NCBI GenBank assembly: GCA_963695085.1 | Contig: CAVOFV010000008.1 | Coordinates: 1-64,000, forward strand | Length of the DNA stretch: 64,000 bases | From: SG8-30 sp963695085 | GTDB lineage: Bacteria > Pseudomonadota > Gammaproteobacteria > Steroidobacterales > Steroidobacteraceae | Reading direction: 5' to 3' | Shown: one piece after another, positions 43,519 through 50,105 of the stretch | Layout of the letters: each line of letters starts with the position of its first letter | Numbering within the stretch: position 1 is the first letter of the stretch | The notes under the pieces: model-generated | Told to the model about the DNA's origin: nothing | What the model saw: the letters and a program-made list of their open reading frames with translations, nothing else | The model's database searches: none | Program-made: the position numbers and the translations under genes

Positions 43519-43547
43519 TATTTAGCTATTTATCAAATTAATGTCAA
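43519..43547 (-). promoter_or_regulatory. arsR promoter
   Basis: On the minus strand, TTGACA (43547-43542), a 17-base spacer and TAAATA (43524-43519). The AT-rich spacer stands out in this GC-rich window and probably contains the ArsR operator. Transcription should start within a few bases of the arsR ATG. Confidence 0.75.
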
Positions 43548-43571
43548 CGGCAATCGCCGCAAGGCGGCCAA

Positions 43572-43609
43572 ACAAAAGCCGGGCGGCCCAGTTGCCTGGG
43601 CCGCCCGGC
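43572..43609 (-). terminator. Intrinsic terminator
   Basis: A perfect 14-bp stem, GCCGGGCGGCCCAG with CTGGGCCGCCCGGC around TTGC, followed on the minus strand by TTTTGTTT. It ends the lipoprotein gene at 43663-44553 and insulates the arsR promoter. Confidence 0.88.
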
Positions 43610-43662
43610 GGTAACGCGGGCTTGGCGCGCCGGCCGCGTGGCCTGGCGCGTGGTCGGGCCTG

Positions 43663-44553
43663 TTACTTCGCAATCACCTCGAACGAGTCATCCAGCAGGA
43701 ATCCGACGACCGTGCCGGAGGGGAGTTCCACCTCGGTGCCGGTCTTCTTCGCGGCGACGGCGCCGGCCGCCCCGCCGAGGATGCCGCCGATGATCTTGCC
43801 CTTGTCGCTGTCAATCTGGTGACCGATGACCGCACCGGCCAGCGCGCCGCCGGCGATCTTGGCGGTGTCGCGGCCCGTGTCGCTCTTGCCGAGCTGCACG
43901 ATGCGGCCCGAGATGGCGACGGTGTCGGCGCCGGTCAGCGTAAGCCGGTCAAAGGTCATGCCGAGCGTCGGAATGCCGCCGATCTTCTGGCTGCCCGACA
44001 CGACTTCGGTGACCGCCCCATGCACCGGGGAACCGGCCATGACCAGGGTCTTGCCGTCCACGATGAGGTCGGTGGCGAGACGCCCGTCGACGCGATCACC
44101 GACCTTGGCGGTCTTGGTGGTCACCGACGAGACGATCTCGACCGACATCTGCGTGCCGGCCGGCACGACGTAGGTCTTCGCGACCGCTGCCGGCGCGGGG
44201 GCCGTGGCGGCTGGCGCCGGCGCCTTGACCGCCGGCGAGGTGGCCGGCTTCGGCGTGGCAGCCGTGCGCTGCTTGGCAGCCAGGTTCGCCTCGCGGCGCG
44301 CCAGCTCCGCCTCGCGCTCCTTGAGCGACATCTCGGACTCGAGACGCGTCAGCTCTTGTTCCTTGGCGAGCTGCGCGGCGGCGGCGTCCGCCTCGGCCCC
44401 GGCAGCCACGACGGCAATGTCTTCCTCGATGGGCGTGACGGCCTGCTCGGCGGTCGACGCCGGATCCTTGGATCCGCCACACGCCGCCAGCGTCAGCGCC
44501 ACGAAGGCGGCGGGCAGGACATACAGGTAACTACGGGACTTGTTCTCGAACAC
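43663..44553 (-). CDS. Glycine-zipper lipoprotein with coiled-coil segment
   Basis: A 296-residue protein. VALTLAACGG is a lipobox. A charged coiled coil (LAKEQELTRLESEMSLKEREAELARREANLAAKQ) is followed by an Ala/Pro linker, then a beta-rich domain starting TYVVPAGTQMSVEIVSSVTTKTAKVGDRVDGRL. Near the end, IAGGALAGAVIGHQIDSDKGKIIGGILGGAAGAVAAKK is a glycine zipper that could insert in a membrane. It probably serves in the envelope; no specific role is known. The start is GTG with AAGGAG about ten bases upstream. It is divergent from fumarase. Confidence 0.8.
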   Translation of the reverse strand: MFENKSRSYLYVLPAAFVALTLAACGGSKDPASTAEQAVTPIEEDIAVVAAGAEADAAAAQLAKEQELTRLESEMSLKEREAELARREANLAAKQRTAATPKPATSPAVKAPAPAATAPAPAAVAKTYVVPAGTQMSVEIVSSVTTKTAKVGDRVDGRLATDLIVDGKTLVMAGSPVHGAVTEVVSGSQKIGGIPTLGMTFDRLTLTGADTVAISGRIVQLGKSDTGRDTAKIAGGALAGAVIGHQIDSDKGKIIGGILGGAAGAVAAKKTGTEVELPSGTVVGFLLDDSFEVIAK

Positions 44554-44919
44554 GGTGGGTCAACTCCTTGCTGGGGACTGGCTTGGACACGGCCGAACGA
44601 CCGGAATCCGGGGAACCTTCGGCTATCAGACCGCACGGGCGCAAGTTCGTTCCGTCGCGGAGTCGAGACAGCCGGAGAAGTGCCTGATTTCGCCGGAATT
44701 GTAACCGATCTGCACCAGACCGGGCAGCCGTTGGCCGGGGCCGGGGAAGGACGCGTACCGGACCGGCCGCGGGTCCTGGATCGCCGCCCACCCGGCGGGA
44801 GCGCCGAGCCCCGCACCCTTTTGCTGCGCTGCGTCTGCTACGGAGTCCGGCCGGCAAGTCGAGTTGCTATCCTTGAGCCCTTCCCCACGGCGCGCCCGCT
44901 GCGGCGCAGCGAGACCATC
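44554..44919. other. Divergent intergenic interval
   Basis: This interval lies between the lipoprotein gene and fumarase and must hold both promoters. No clear sigma-70 pair or palindrome stands out. The plus-strand frame of fumarase is open far upstream, through this interval, but without family similarity. Confidence 0.4.
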
Positions 44920-46449
44920 ATGACCGCGATCCGTGAAGCCGACTTCGTGACGAGCATCGCCGATGCGCTGCAGTTCATCAGCTACTACCACCCGGCCGAT
45001 TACATCGCCCACCTGGGCCGCGCGTGGGAGCGCGAACAGTCGCCGGCGGCCAAGGACGCAATCGCACAGATTCTGACCAACTCGCGCATGTGCGCCGAGG
45101 GCCGGCGGCCGATCTGCCAGGACACCGGCATCGTCAACGTGTTCCTGAAGGTCGGCATGGACGTGCGCTGGGATACGCGCCACGGCCTGCAGGAGATGGT
45201 CGATGAGGGCGTGCGCCGCGCCTACAAGAACCCGGACAACACGCTGCGCAACTCGATCGTCGACGACCCGTTGTTTGCGCGCCGCAACACGGGCGACAAC
45301 GCGCCCGCCGTGGTGCACGTCGAGATAGTGCCGGGCAGGACCGTGGACGTGACGGTTGCGGCCAAGGGCGGCGGCTCGGAGAACAAGTCGAAGTTCGTGA
45401 TGCTGAACCCGTCGGATTCGCTCGCGGACTGGGTGCTCGCGACGGTGCCGACCATGGGCGCCGGCTGGTGCCCGCCCGGCCTGCTCGGCATCGGCGTGGG
45501 CGGCACCGCCGAGAAGGCGATGCTGATGGCCAAGGAAGTGCTGATGGACCCGATCGACATGCACGAGCTGTTGGCGCGCGGCCCGGCCAGCAAGCTCGAG
45601 GAACTGCGCATCGACCTGTACGAGAAGATCAACGCGCTCGGCATCGGCGCGCAGGGCCTGGGCGGCCTGACCACGGTGCTCGACGTCAAGATCAGGACCT
45701 ACCCGACGCACGCGGCCTCGAAGCCGGTGGCGATGATCCCGAACTGCGCCGCGACGCGGCACGCGCACTTCGTGCTGGACGGCTCAGGCCCGGTCGCGCT
45801 CGAGCCGCCGTCGCTGGAGGACTGGCCGAAGGTCACCTGGCAGCCGAGCAGCGCGGCGAAGCGTGTCAACCTCGACACCCTGACGCGCGACGAGGTCAAG
45901 GCCTGGAAGCCGGGCGAGACCCTGCTGCTGAACGGCAAGATGCTCACCGGTCGCGACGCCGCGCACAAGCGCATCGCCGACCTGTTCGCCGCCGGCAAGC
46001 CGCTGCCCGAGGGCGTGGACTTCACGAACCGCGTCATCTACTACGTCGGACCCGTGGACCCGGTGCGTGACGAGGTCATGGGCCCGGCCGGCCCGACCAC
46101 GGCCACGCGGCTCGACAAGTTCACGGAGATGATGCTGGAGAAGACCGGGCTGATCGCCATGGTCGGCAAGGCCGAGCGCGGCCCGACCGGTATCGAGGCC
46201 ATCAAGAAGCACCAGGCCGCCTACCTGATCGCGGTCGGCGGCGCCGCTTACCTCGTGTCGAAGGCGATCCGCGGCGCGCGTGTCGTCGCGTTCCCGGAGA
46301 TCGGCATGGAGGCGATCTACGAGTTCGACGTCAAGGACATGCCGGTCACGGTCGGCGTGGACGCGCGCGGCGAGTCGGTGCACCGGACCGGCCCCGCCGC
46401 GTGGAGCGAGAGGATCAGGACGCTGAAGATCCCGGTACGGGTGGCCTGA
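44920..46449 (+). CDS. Fumarate hydratase, class I (iron-sulphur type)
   Basis: A 509-residue protein. RRPICQDTGIVNVFLKVG carries the first cluster cysteine; GGGSENKSKFVMLNPSD, MGAGWCPPGLLGIGVGGTAEKAMLMAKE and MIPNCAATRHAHFVLDGSG carry substrate-binding residues and other conserved cysteines. The C-terminal swivel domain is GKMLTGRDAAHKRIAD to IYYVGPVDP. It converts fumarate to malate in the citric acid cycle using an oxygen-sensitive 4Fe-4S cluster. The ATG at MTAIREADF matches the family start, although the frame is open for 1.1 kb upstream. It is transcribed alone. Confidence 0.95.
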   Translation: MTAIREADFVTSIADALQFISYYHPADYIAHLGRAWEREQSPAAKDAIAQILTNSRMCAEGRRPICQDTGIVNVFLKVGMDVRWDTRHGLQEMVDEGVRRAYKNPDNTLRNSIVDDPLFARRNTGDNAPAVVHVEIVPGRTVDVTVAAKGGGSENKSKFVMLNPSDSLADWVLATVPTMGAGWCPPGLLGIGVGGTAEKAMLMAKEVLMDPIDMHELLARGPASKLEELRIDLYEKINALGIGAQGLGGLTTVLDVKIRTYPTHAASKPVAMIPNCAATRHAHFVLDGSGPVALEPPSLEDWPKVTWQPSSAAKRVNLDTLTRDEVKAWKPGETLLLNGKMLTGRDAAHKRIADLFAAGKPLPEGVDFTNRVIYYVGPVDPVRDEVMGPAGPTTATRLDKFTEMMLEKTGLIAMVGKAERGPTGIEAIKKHQAAYLIAVGGAAYLVSKAIRGARVVAFPEIGMEAIYEFDVKDMPVTVGVDARGESVHRTGPAAWSERIRTLKIPVRVA

Positions 46450-46519
46450 GCGCCGGACCGGCGCCCGCCCTGCAGTCAATTGCGCGGCGCGGCCCCGGGC
46501 GGGGCCGCGCCGCAGCGGT

Positions 46520-46939
46520 TCATTCCTTGTATACCCACGCGCCGGCCAGCGCGACGACGATCAACTCGACCAGGCCGATCATGGCCCAGGTGTGCAGCAT
46601 GGTCCTCGGGTACAGGTCGATCATCATGTAGCCAAGAATGGTGGGCAGATAGAAGCCGAAGTACGCCGCGATGCCGACGATGATCGCGGTCTTCGGCCCG
46701 GCGCCGAGCCGCGCGCGCGCCAGCGCGTAGAAGAACACGATGGCGATGCCCATCAGCAGGCTGATGATGCAGGTCAACGCCCAGAACAGCGGGGTCATCT
46801 CCATGCTGAGGCCACGGGCCGCCAGCGCCGCCGTGGCTTCCTCCATATAGAGCATGCTCGCCGCGCCCTCGATGACCCACAGCACGATGCCGGCGACCAC
46901 GCCGCCAGCCAGCCAGCGGCCGACGTTGATGTTGCCCAT
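46520..46939 (-). CDS. Small four-helix membrane protein
   Basis: A 139-residue protein with four predicted helices: WLAGGVVAGIVLWVIEGAASMLY, FWALTCIISLLMGIAIVFFYAL, AIIVGIAAYFGFYLPTILGYMMI and AMIGLVELIVVALAGAWVYKE. It resembles the loosely defined DUF1761-like small membrane proteins. GGGGGAG lies five bases before the ATG. Function is unknown. Confidence 0.78.
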   Translation of the reverse strand: MGNINVGRWLAGGVVAGIVLWVIEGAASMLYMEEATAALAARGLSMEMTPLFWALTCIISLLMGIAIVFFYALARARLGAGPKTAIIVGIAAYFGFYLPTILGYMMIDLYPRTMLHTWAMIGLVELIVVALAGAWVYKE

Positions 46940-47048
46940 GACCACTCCCCCTTGGCCGCGGCCGCGGCCGTTCATTGTTGTCGGAAAAGCCTAGCACCCG
47001 CGCGTTGCCCAAGCCATGCCGACCGGTAAGCTGCGGACTGCCAAAGAG

Positions 47049-47073
47049 AAAGGCCCCGTCGAACGGGGCCTTT
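47049..47073 (-). terminator. Intrinsic terminator
   Basis: A 10-bp stem, AAAGGCCCCG with CGGGGCCTTT around TCGAA, with TCTCTTT following on the minus strand. It lies 29 bases beyond the stop of the secreted duplicated-domain gene. Confidence 0.82.
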
Positions 47074-47101
47074 CCTTGTCTACGGACTACCGGGAGTCAG
47101 T

Positions 47102-47839
47102 TCACGGCTTGGCGAACTTGATGTCCCAGATGTAATCCGAATGCGAGCCGCAGATGCTCGTATAGGTATTGCCGAGCTTGTCGCCGTCGAGCGCATCGAT
47201 GACCGCGCCGCGGGCCTTCATCAGGGTCGGCAGGTCCTTCGCCGACATGGTGTCGAGCCTGCGGTACTGGCCGCCGACGATGTGCTCGTTGAAGCCCCAC
47301 GAGATCAGCAGGCCGTCCTTGACCAGCTTGTCGTAGACGGGCGCGAAGACCTTCTGCACCAGCTGGTCCGCTTCCTGCTCGCGGGCCATGTCGCAGACGT
47401 GATAGGTCGAGAAAGCGATGTTGCCGCGCGGGCCGTCGCCCGTGTTGCCGGCCACCCGCTTCCAGATGTAGTCGTCGTGCGAATTGCAGATCTTGCCGAA
47501 TTCCTTGCCCGCCGCCGGGTCCTTGGCATCAGCCGCATCGCCGATCTTCTTCTGGGCTGCAAACAGCGCATCCATGGTCGGCGCCACGTAGTACTGCGCG
47601 CGGCGCCACTTGCCGCCTGTGTGGTGCGCGAGCCAGCCCCAGGACTGGATCGAGCCATCCGCGACGGCTGCGTCCCACAGCGGCTTGTCGAGCTGTTCGA
47701 CGATCTGGTCGGCCCGCTCCTGCTGCGTGACGTCGCAGTTGTAATAGGTCGCGTAGATGTAGCTGTCCTGCGCCTGGGCCGGGACGGCCAGGCAGCACGC
47801 CGCGGCCAGCGCCGCGATTCCAATAATCGGATTCCTCAC
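47102..47839 (-). CDS. Exported protein of two tandem homologous domains
   Basis: A 245-residue protein with a signal peptide (IIGIAALAAACCLAVPAQAQ). Residues about 25-130 and 140-242 are two copies of one domain: YIYATYYNCDVTQQERADQIVEQL / IAFSTYHVCDMAREQEADQLVQKV, IQSWGWLAHHTGGKWRRAQYYVAPTMDAL / LISWGFNEHIVGGQYRRLDTMSAKDLPTL, ICNSHDDYIWKRV / ICGSHSDYIWDIKF. Each copy has one early and one late cysteine, probably a disulphide. The fold may be dimeric alpha-beta-barrel-like, by pattern only. GGAGG precedes the GTG start. A TATACT lies upstream at 47892-47897. Confidence 0.8.
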   Translation of the reverse strand: MRNPIIGIAALAAACCLAVPAQAQDSYIYATYYNCDVTQQERADQIVEQLDKPLWDAAVADGSIQSWGWLAHHTGGKWRRAQYYVAPTMDALFAAQKKIGDAADAKDPAAGKEFGKICNSHDDYIWKRVAGNTGDGPRGNIAFSTYHVCDMAREQEADQLVQKVFAPVYDKLVKDGLLISWGFNEHIVGGQYRRLDTMSAKDLPTLMKARGAVIDALDGDKLGNTYTSICGSHSDYIWDIKFAKP

Positions 47840-47891
47840 TCTTTATTCCTCCCCTTCCCTGGGCAATGGCTGGCCCAGTGGCAGCGCGACG

Positions 47892-47897
47892 AGTATA
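47892..47897 (-). promoter_or_regulatory. Candidate -10 element
   Basis: TATACT on the minus strand, about 53 bases before the GTG of the duplicated-domain gene, in a locally AT-rich stretch. No good -35 was found at 17 bases. Confidence 0.4.
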
Positions 47898-48009
47898 GGC
47901 GCATGAAAATATTGATGTTTTTTCACTTAAGAATCAGTCTATTAGAGGCCGCTGACCGGCGGTGATGGGCCGTGCAGGCGGGTCCGTCGGGTGGCCCGGC
48001 GCGGTGGTT

Positions 48010-48654
48010 CTATTCCGCGTCGGGCTGCGCCTCGGGGCGTGACACGATGAACGCCGGCAGCGTATTCAGGTGCTCGTCCACGGCGACCAGGGCCGGGTAC
48101 GGCGCGAGGTCGCAGCCGAAGCGCCGCGCGTTGTAGACCTGCGGCACCAGGCACACGTCGGCCATCGTCACTGCGTTGCCGTACAGGAACCGCTTGCCGT
48201 CGCCATGGCGCCTGGCCAGCTCCTCGAGCGGTGCCAGTCCCTCGGCGATCCAGTGCCGGTACCATGCCGACACCGCCACCGCGTCGTGCTCGAGCGCGCC
48301 CTTCAGGTAGTTGAGCACGCGCAGGTTGTTGAGCGGGTGGATGTCGCAGGCGACGGCGAGCGCCATCGCGCGAACTTCCGCGCGTCGCCATGGATCGGCC
48401 GGCAGCAACGGCCGTCCGGGGTGCGTTTCCTCGAGGTACTCGAGGATGGCGATCGACTGCGTCAGCACCTTGCCGTCCTGCTCGAGCGCCGGCACGAGGC
48501 CCTGCGGGTTCACCCGCCGGTAGGACTCGCTGAATTGCTGGCCGCCGTCGCGCAACAGGTGCACCGGCACCTGGCCGTACTCGATGCCCTTCCACGCCAG
48601 CGCGATGCGCACGCGCCATGCGGCGGAACTGCGGAAGTAACTGAACAGCTTCAT
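48010..48654 (-). CDS. Maleylpyruvate/maleylacetoacetate isomerase (zeta-class GST)
   Basis: A 214-residue glutathione transferase. SYFRSSAAWRVRIALAWKGI carries the zeta-class SSxxxxR active site. QGLVPALEQDGKVLTQSIAILEYLEE is the glutathione-binding thioredoxin fold, and LYGNAVTMADVCLVPQVYNARRF the helical domain. It isomerises maleylpyruvate or maleylacetoacetate to the fumaryl form. It overlaps the upstream fumarylpyruvate-hydrolase-like gene as ATGA, so translation is coupled. That partner points to the gentisate pathway rather than homogentisate. Confidence 0.9.
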   Translation of the reverse strand: MKLFSYFRSSAAWRVRIALAWKGIEYGQVPVHLLRDGGQQFSESYRRVNPQGLVPALEQDGKVLTQSIAILEYLEETHPGRPLLPADPWRRAEVRAMALAVACDIHPLNNLRVLNYLKGALEHDAVAVSAWYRHWIAEGLAPLEELARRHGDGKRFLYGNAVTMADVCLVPQVYNARRFGCDLAPYPALVAVDEHLNTLPAFIVSRPEAQPDAE

Positions 48655-49352
48655 GTCGCGATCACTCCATGCTCGAGCGTGCCGACGCCGTCCACGCCGC
48701 CGCGCACCCGGTCGTGCGGCACGATCGGCCCGACGCCCGCCGGCGTGCCGGTGAAGATGAGGTCGCCCGCCGCCAGCGCCCACAGCGAGGACAGCTCGGC
48801 GACGATTTCCGCGACGCTCCAGATCATGTCGGCGATGTCGCCCTGCTGGCGCAGCACGCCGTTGACCTCGAGCCAGATGCGGCCGCGCGCGGGGTGGCCG
48901 ATTTCCGCCGCCGGGCGGATCGGCGTGACCGGCGCCGAGCCGTCGAAGCCCTTCGCGACCTCCCAGGGCCGGCCCAGCTGCTTGGCCGCCGCCTGCAGGT
49001 CGCGGCGGGTCAGGTCATTGCCGACCGCATAGCCGAACACCAGCCGCGGCGCGTCGGCCACGGCGACGCTGCGGCCGCCGGCACCGAGCGCGACGACCAG
49101 TTCGATCTCGTGGTGCAGGTCGGCGGTGCGCGGCGGGTAATGCACGTCGGCGCCCGAGGGCAGCACGGCGTCGGCCGGCTTCATGAAGAAGAACGGCGGC
49201 TCGCGAGCGGGATCGGCGCCCATCTCGCGCGCATGCTCGGCGTAGTTGCGGGCCACGCAGTAGATGCGCCGCACCGCGAAGCGCCGCGTCGTGCCCTCGA
49301 TCGCCACGGCCGGCCGTGCGGCCGGCGGCAGCGCGTAGTCGTCGTCCGCCAT
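48651..49352 (-). CDS. Fumarylacetoacetate hydrolase family, fumarylpyruvate-hydrolase-like
   Basis: A 233-residue protein. IYCVARNYAEHAREMGADP, PFFFMKPADAVLPSG and YPPRTADLHHEIELVVALG carry the metal-binding glutamates of the FAH fold. VFGYAVGNDLTRRDLQ and GDLIFTGTPAGVGP complete the pattern. The form is that of fumarylpyruvate hydrolases (NagK), which cleave fumarylpyruvate to fumarate and pyruvate. AGGAGG precedes the ATG. It is first in a two-gene operon with the isomerase. Gentisate dioxygenase is not in the window. Confidence 0.88.
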   Translation of the reverse strand: MADDDYALPPAARPAVAIEGTTRRFAVRRIYCVARNYAEHAREMGADPAREPPFFFMKPADAVLPSGADVHYPPRTADLHHEIELVVALGAGGRSVAVADAPRLVFGYAVGNDLTRRDLQAAAKQLGRPWEVAKGFDGSAPVTPIRPAAEIGHPARGRIWLEVNGVLRQQGDIADMIWSVAEIVAELSSLWALAAGDLIFTGTPAGVGPIVPHDRVRGGVDGVGTLEHGVIAT

Positions 49353-49373
49353 CGCGCCCTCCTGCCCGTTGCG

Positions 49374-49410
49374 ATTATAGGCGCCGTATCCGCACCGATT
49401 GGGCGATAAT
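49374..49410. promoter_or_regulatory. Divergent -10 elements
   Basis: TATAAT on the minus strand (49379-49374) faces the FAH gene. GATAAT on the plus strand (49405-49410) lies only 10 bases before the thioesterase ATG, implying a very short leader. Clear -35 boxes were not seen. Confidence 0.45.
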
Positions 49411-49420
49411 CCGCCGCATC

Positions 49421-49879
49421 ATGAACCGGCAGACTCCCAGTCCGTGGCTGCGCAGCTACACGATCGCTGAAATCAACGCGCTGAGCCGCGGCACGATGCT
49501 CGAGGCGCTCGGCATCGAGTTCACAGAGATCGGCGCGTCGCACATCTCGGCGCGCATGCCGGTCGACGACCGCACCGTGCAGCCCTACCGGCTGCTGCAT
49601 GGCGGCGCGTCGGTGGCGCTCGCCGAATCGCTCGGCAGCATCGGCTCGACCATGACCATCGACACGGCCACCACGCAGGCGGTCGGCCAGTCCATCAACG
49701 CGAACCACCTGCGCGCAGTTCGCACGGGTTTCGTGACGGGCACCGCGCGGCCCGTGCACCTGGGCCGCCGCAGCCAGGTGTGGAACATCGAGATCGTGGA
49801 TGACGAGGGCCGGCTGGTGTGCATCTCGCGCCTGACGCTGGCGCTGCTCGAACGGCCCAGCCACGACCGGCCGGGCTGA
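49421..49879 (+). CDS. Hotdog-fold thioesterase (PaaI/MenI-like)
   Basis: A 152-residue protein. GIEFTEIGASHISARMPVDDRTVQPYRLLHGGASVALAESLGSIGS carries the HGG motif and catalytic acid (Glu in ALAES) of YdiI/MenI-type acyl-CoA thioesterases, followed by NANHLRAVRTGFVTGTARPVHLGRRSQVWNIEI. These hydrolyse hydroxynaphthoyl- or aromatic acyl-CoA; the substrate is not fixed by sequence alone. It is divergent from the gentisate-type pair. Confidence 0.9.
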   Translation: MNRQTPSPWLRSYTIAEINALSRGTMLEALGIEFTEIGASHISARMPVDDRTVQPYRLLHGGASVALAESLGSIGSTMTIDTATTQAVGQSINANHLRAVRTGFVTGTARPVHLGRRSQVWNIEIVDDEGRLVCISRLTLALLERPSHDRPG

Positions 49880-49890
49880 GCGCGCTGGCC

Positions 49891-49896
49891 TATACT
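49891..49896 (+). promoter_or_regulatory. Candidate -10 element for lptM-polA
   Basis: TATACT lies 27 bases before the lptM ATG, in the short gap after the thioesterase gene. No matching -35 is evident. Confidence 0.4.
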
Positions 49897-49922
49897 GTCG
49901 ACGCCTTGTGAGCGGTGACGCC

Positions 49923-50105
49923 ATGCGAGCCATCCTGCTGATTGCCCTCGCCAGCCTGCTGGCCGCCTGCGGCCAGACCGGGGCGCTGTACCTGCCCGAC
50001 GAAGGCATCACCACGCCTGTCGAGATCCGCGGCCCGTCCGCGCCGCCGCCCGCCGCCGCGCCCGAAACGCCGCGCGAGGAGGACGACGAGCCGGCGCCGA
50101 GGTGA
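49923..50105 (+). CDS. lptM: LptM-like small lipoprotein
   Basis: A 60-residue protein. LLIALASLLAACGQTGALYLPDE is the LptM (YifL) signature: a lipobox cysteine followed by GQxGxLYLP. LptM binds the LptD-LptE lipopolysaccharide translocon at the outer membrane and aids LptD disulphide maturation. The remainder is a Pro/Ala/Glu tail. In E. coli the gene lies near dapF and lysA-type genes; here it overlaps polA by four bases (GTGA), so translation may be coupled. Confidence 0.88.
   Translation: MRAILLIALASLLAACGQTGALYLPDEGITTPVEIRGPSAPPPAAAPETPREEDDEPAPR

Noticed and set aside
43819..44919. 1.1-kb upstream extension of the fumarase frame
   Set aside because: The extension lies antisense to the lipoprotein gene and lacks similarity; the ATG at 44920 matches the normal fumarase start.
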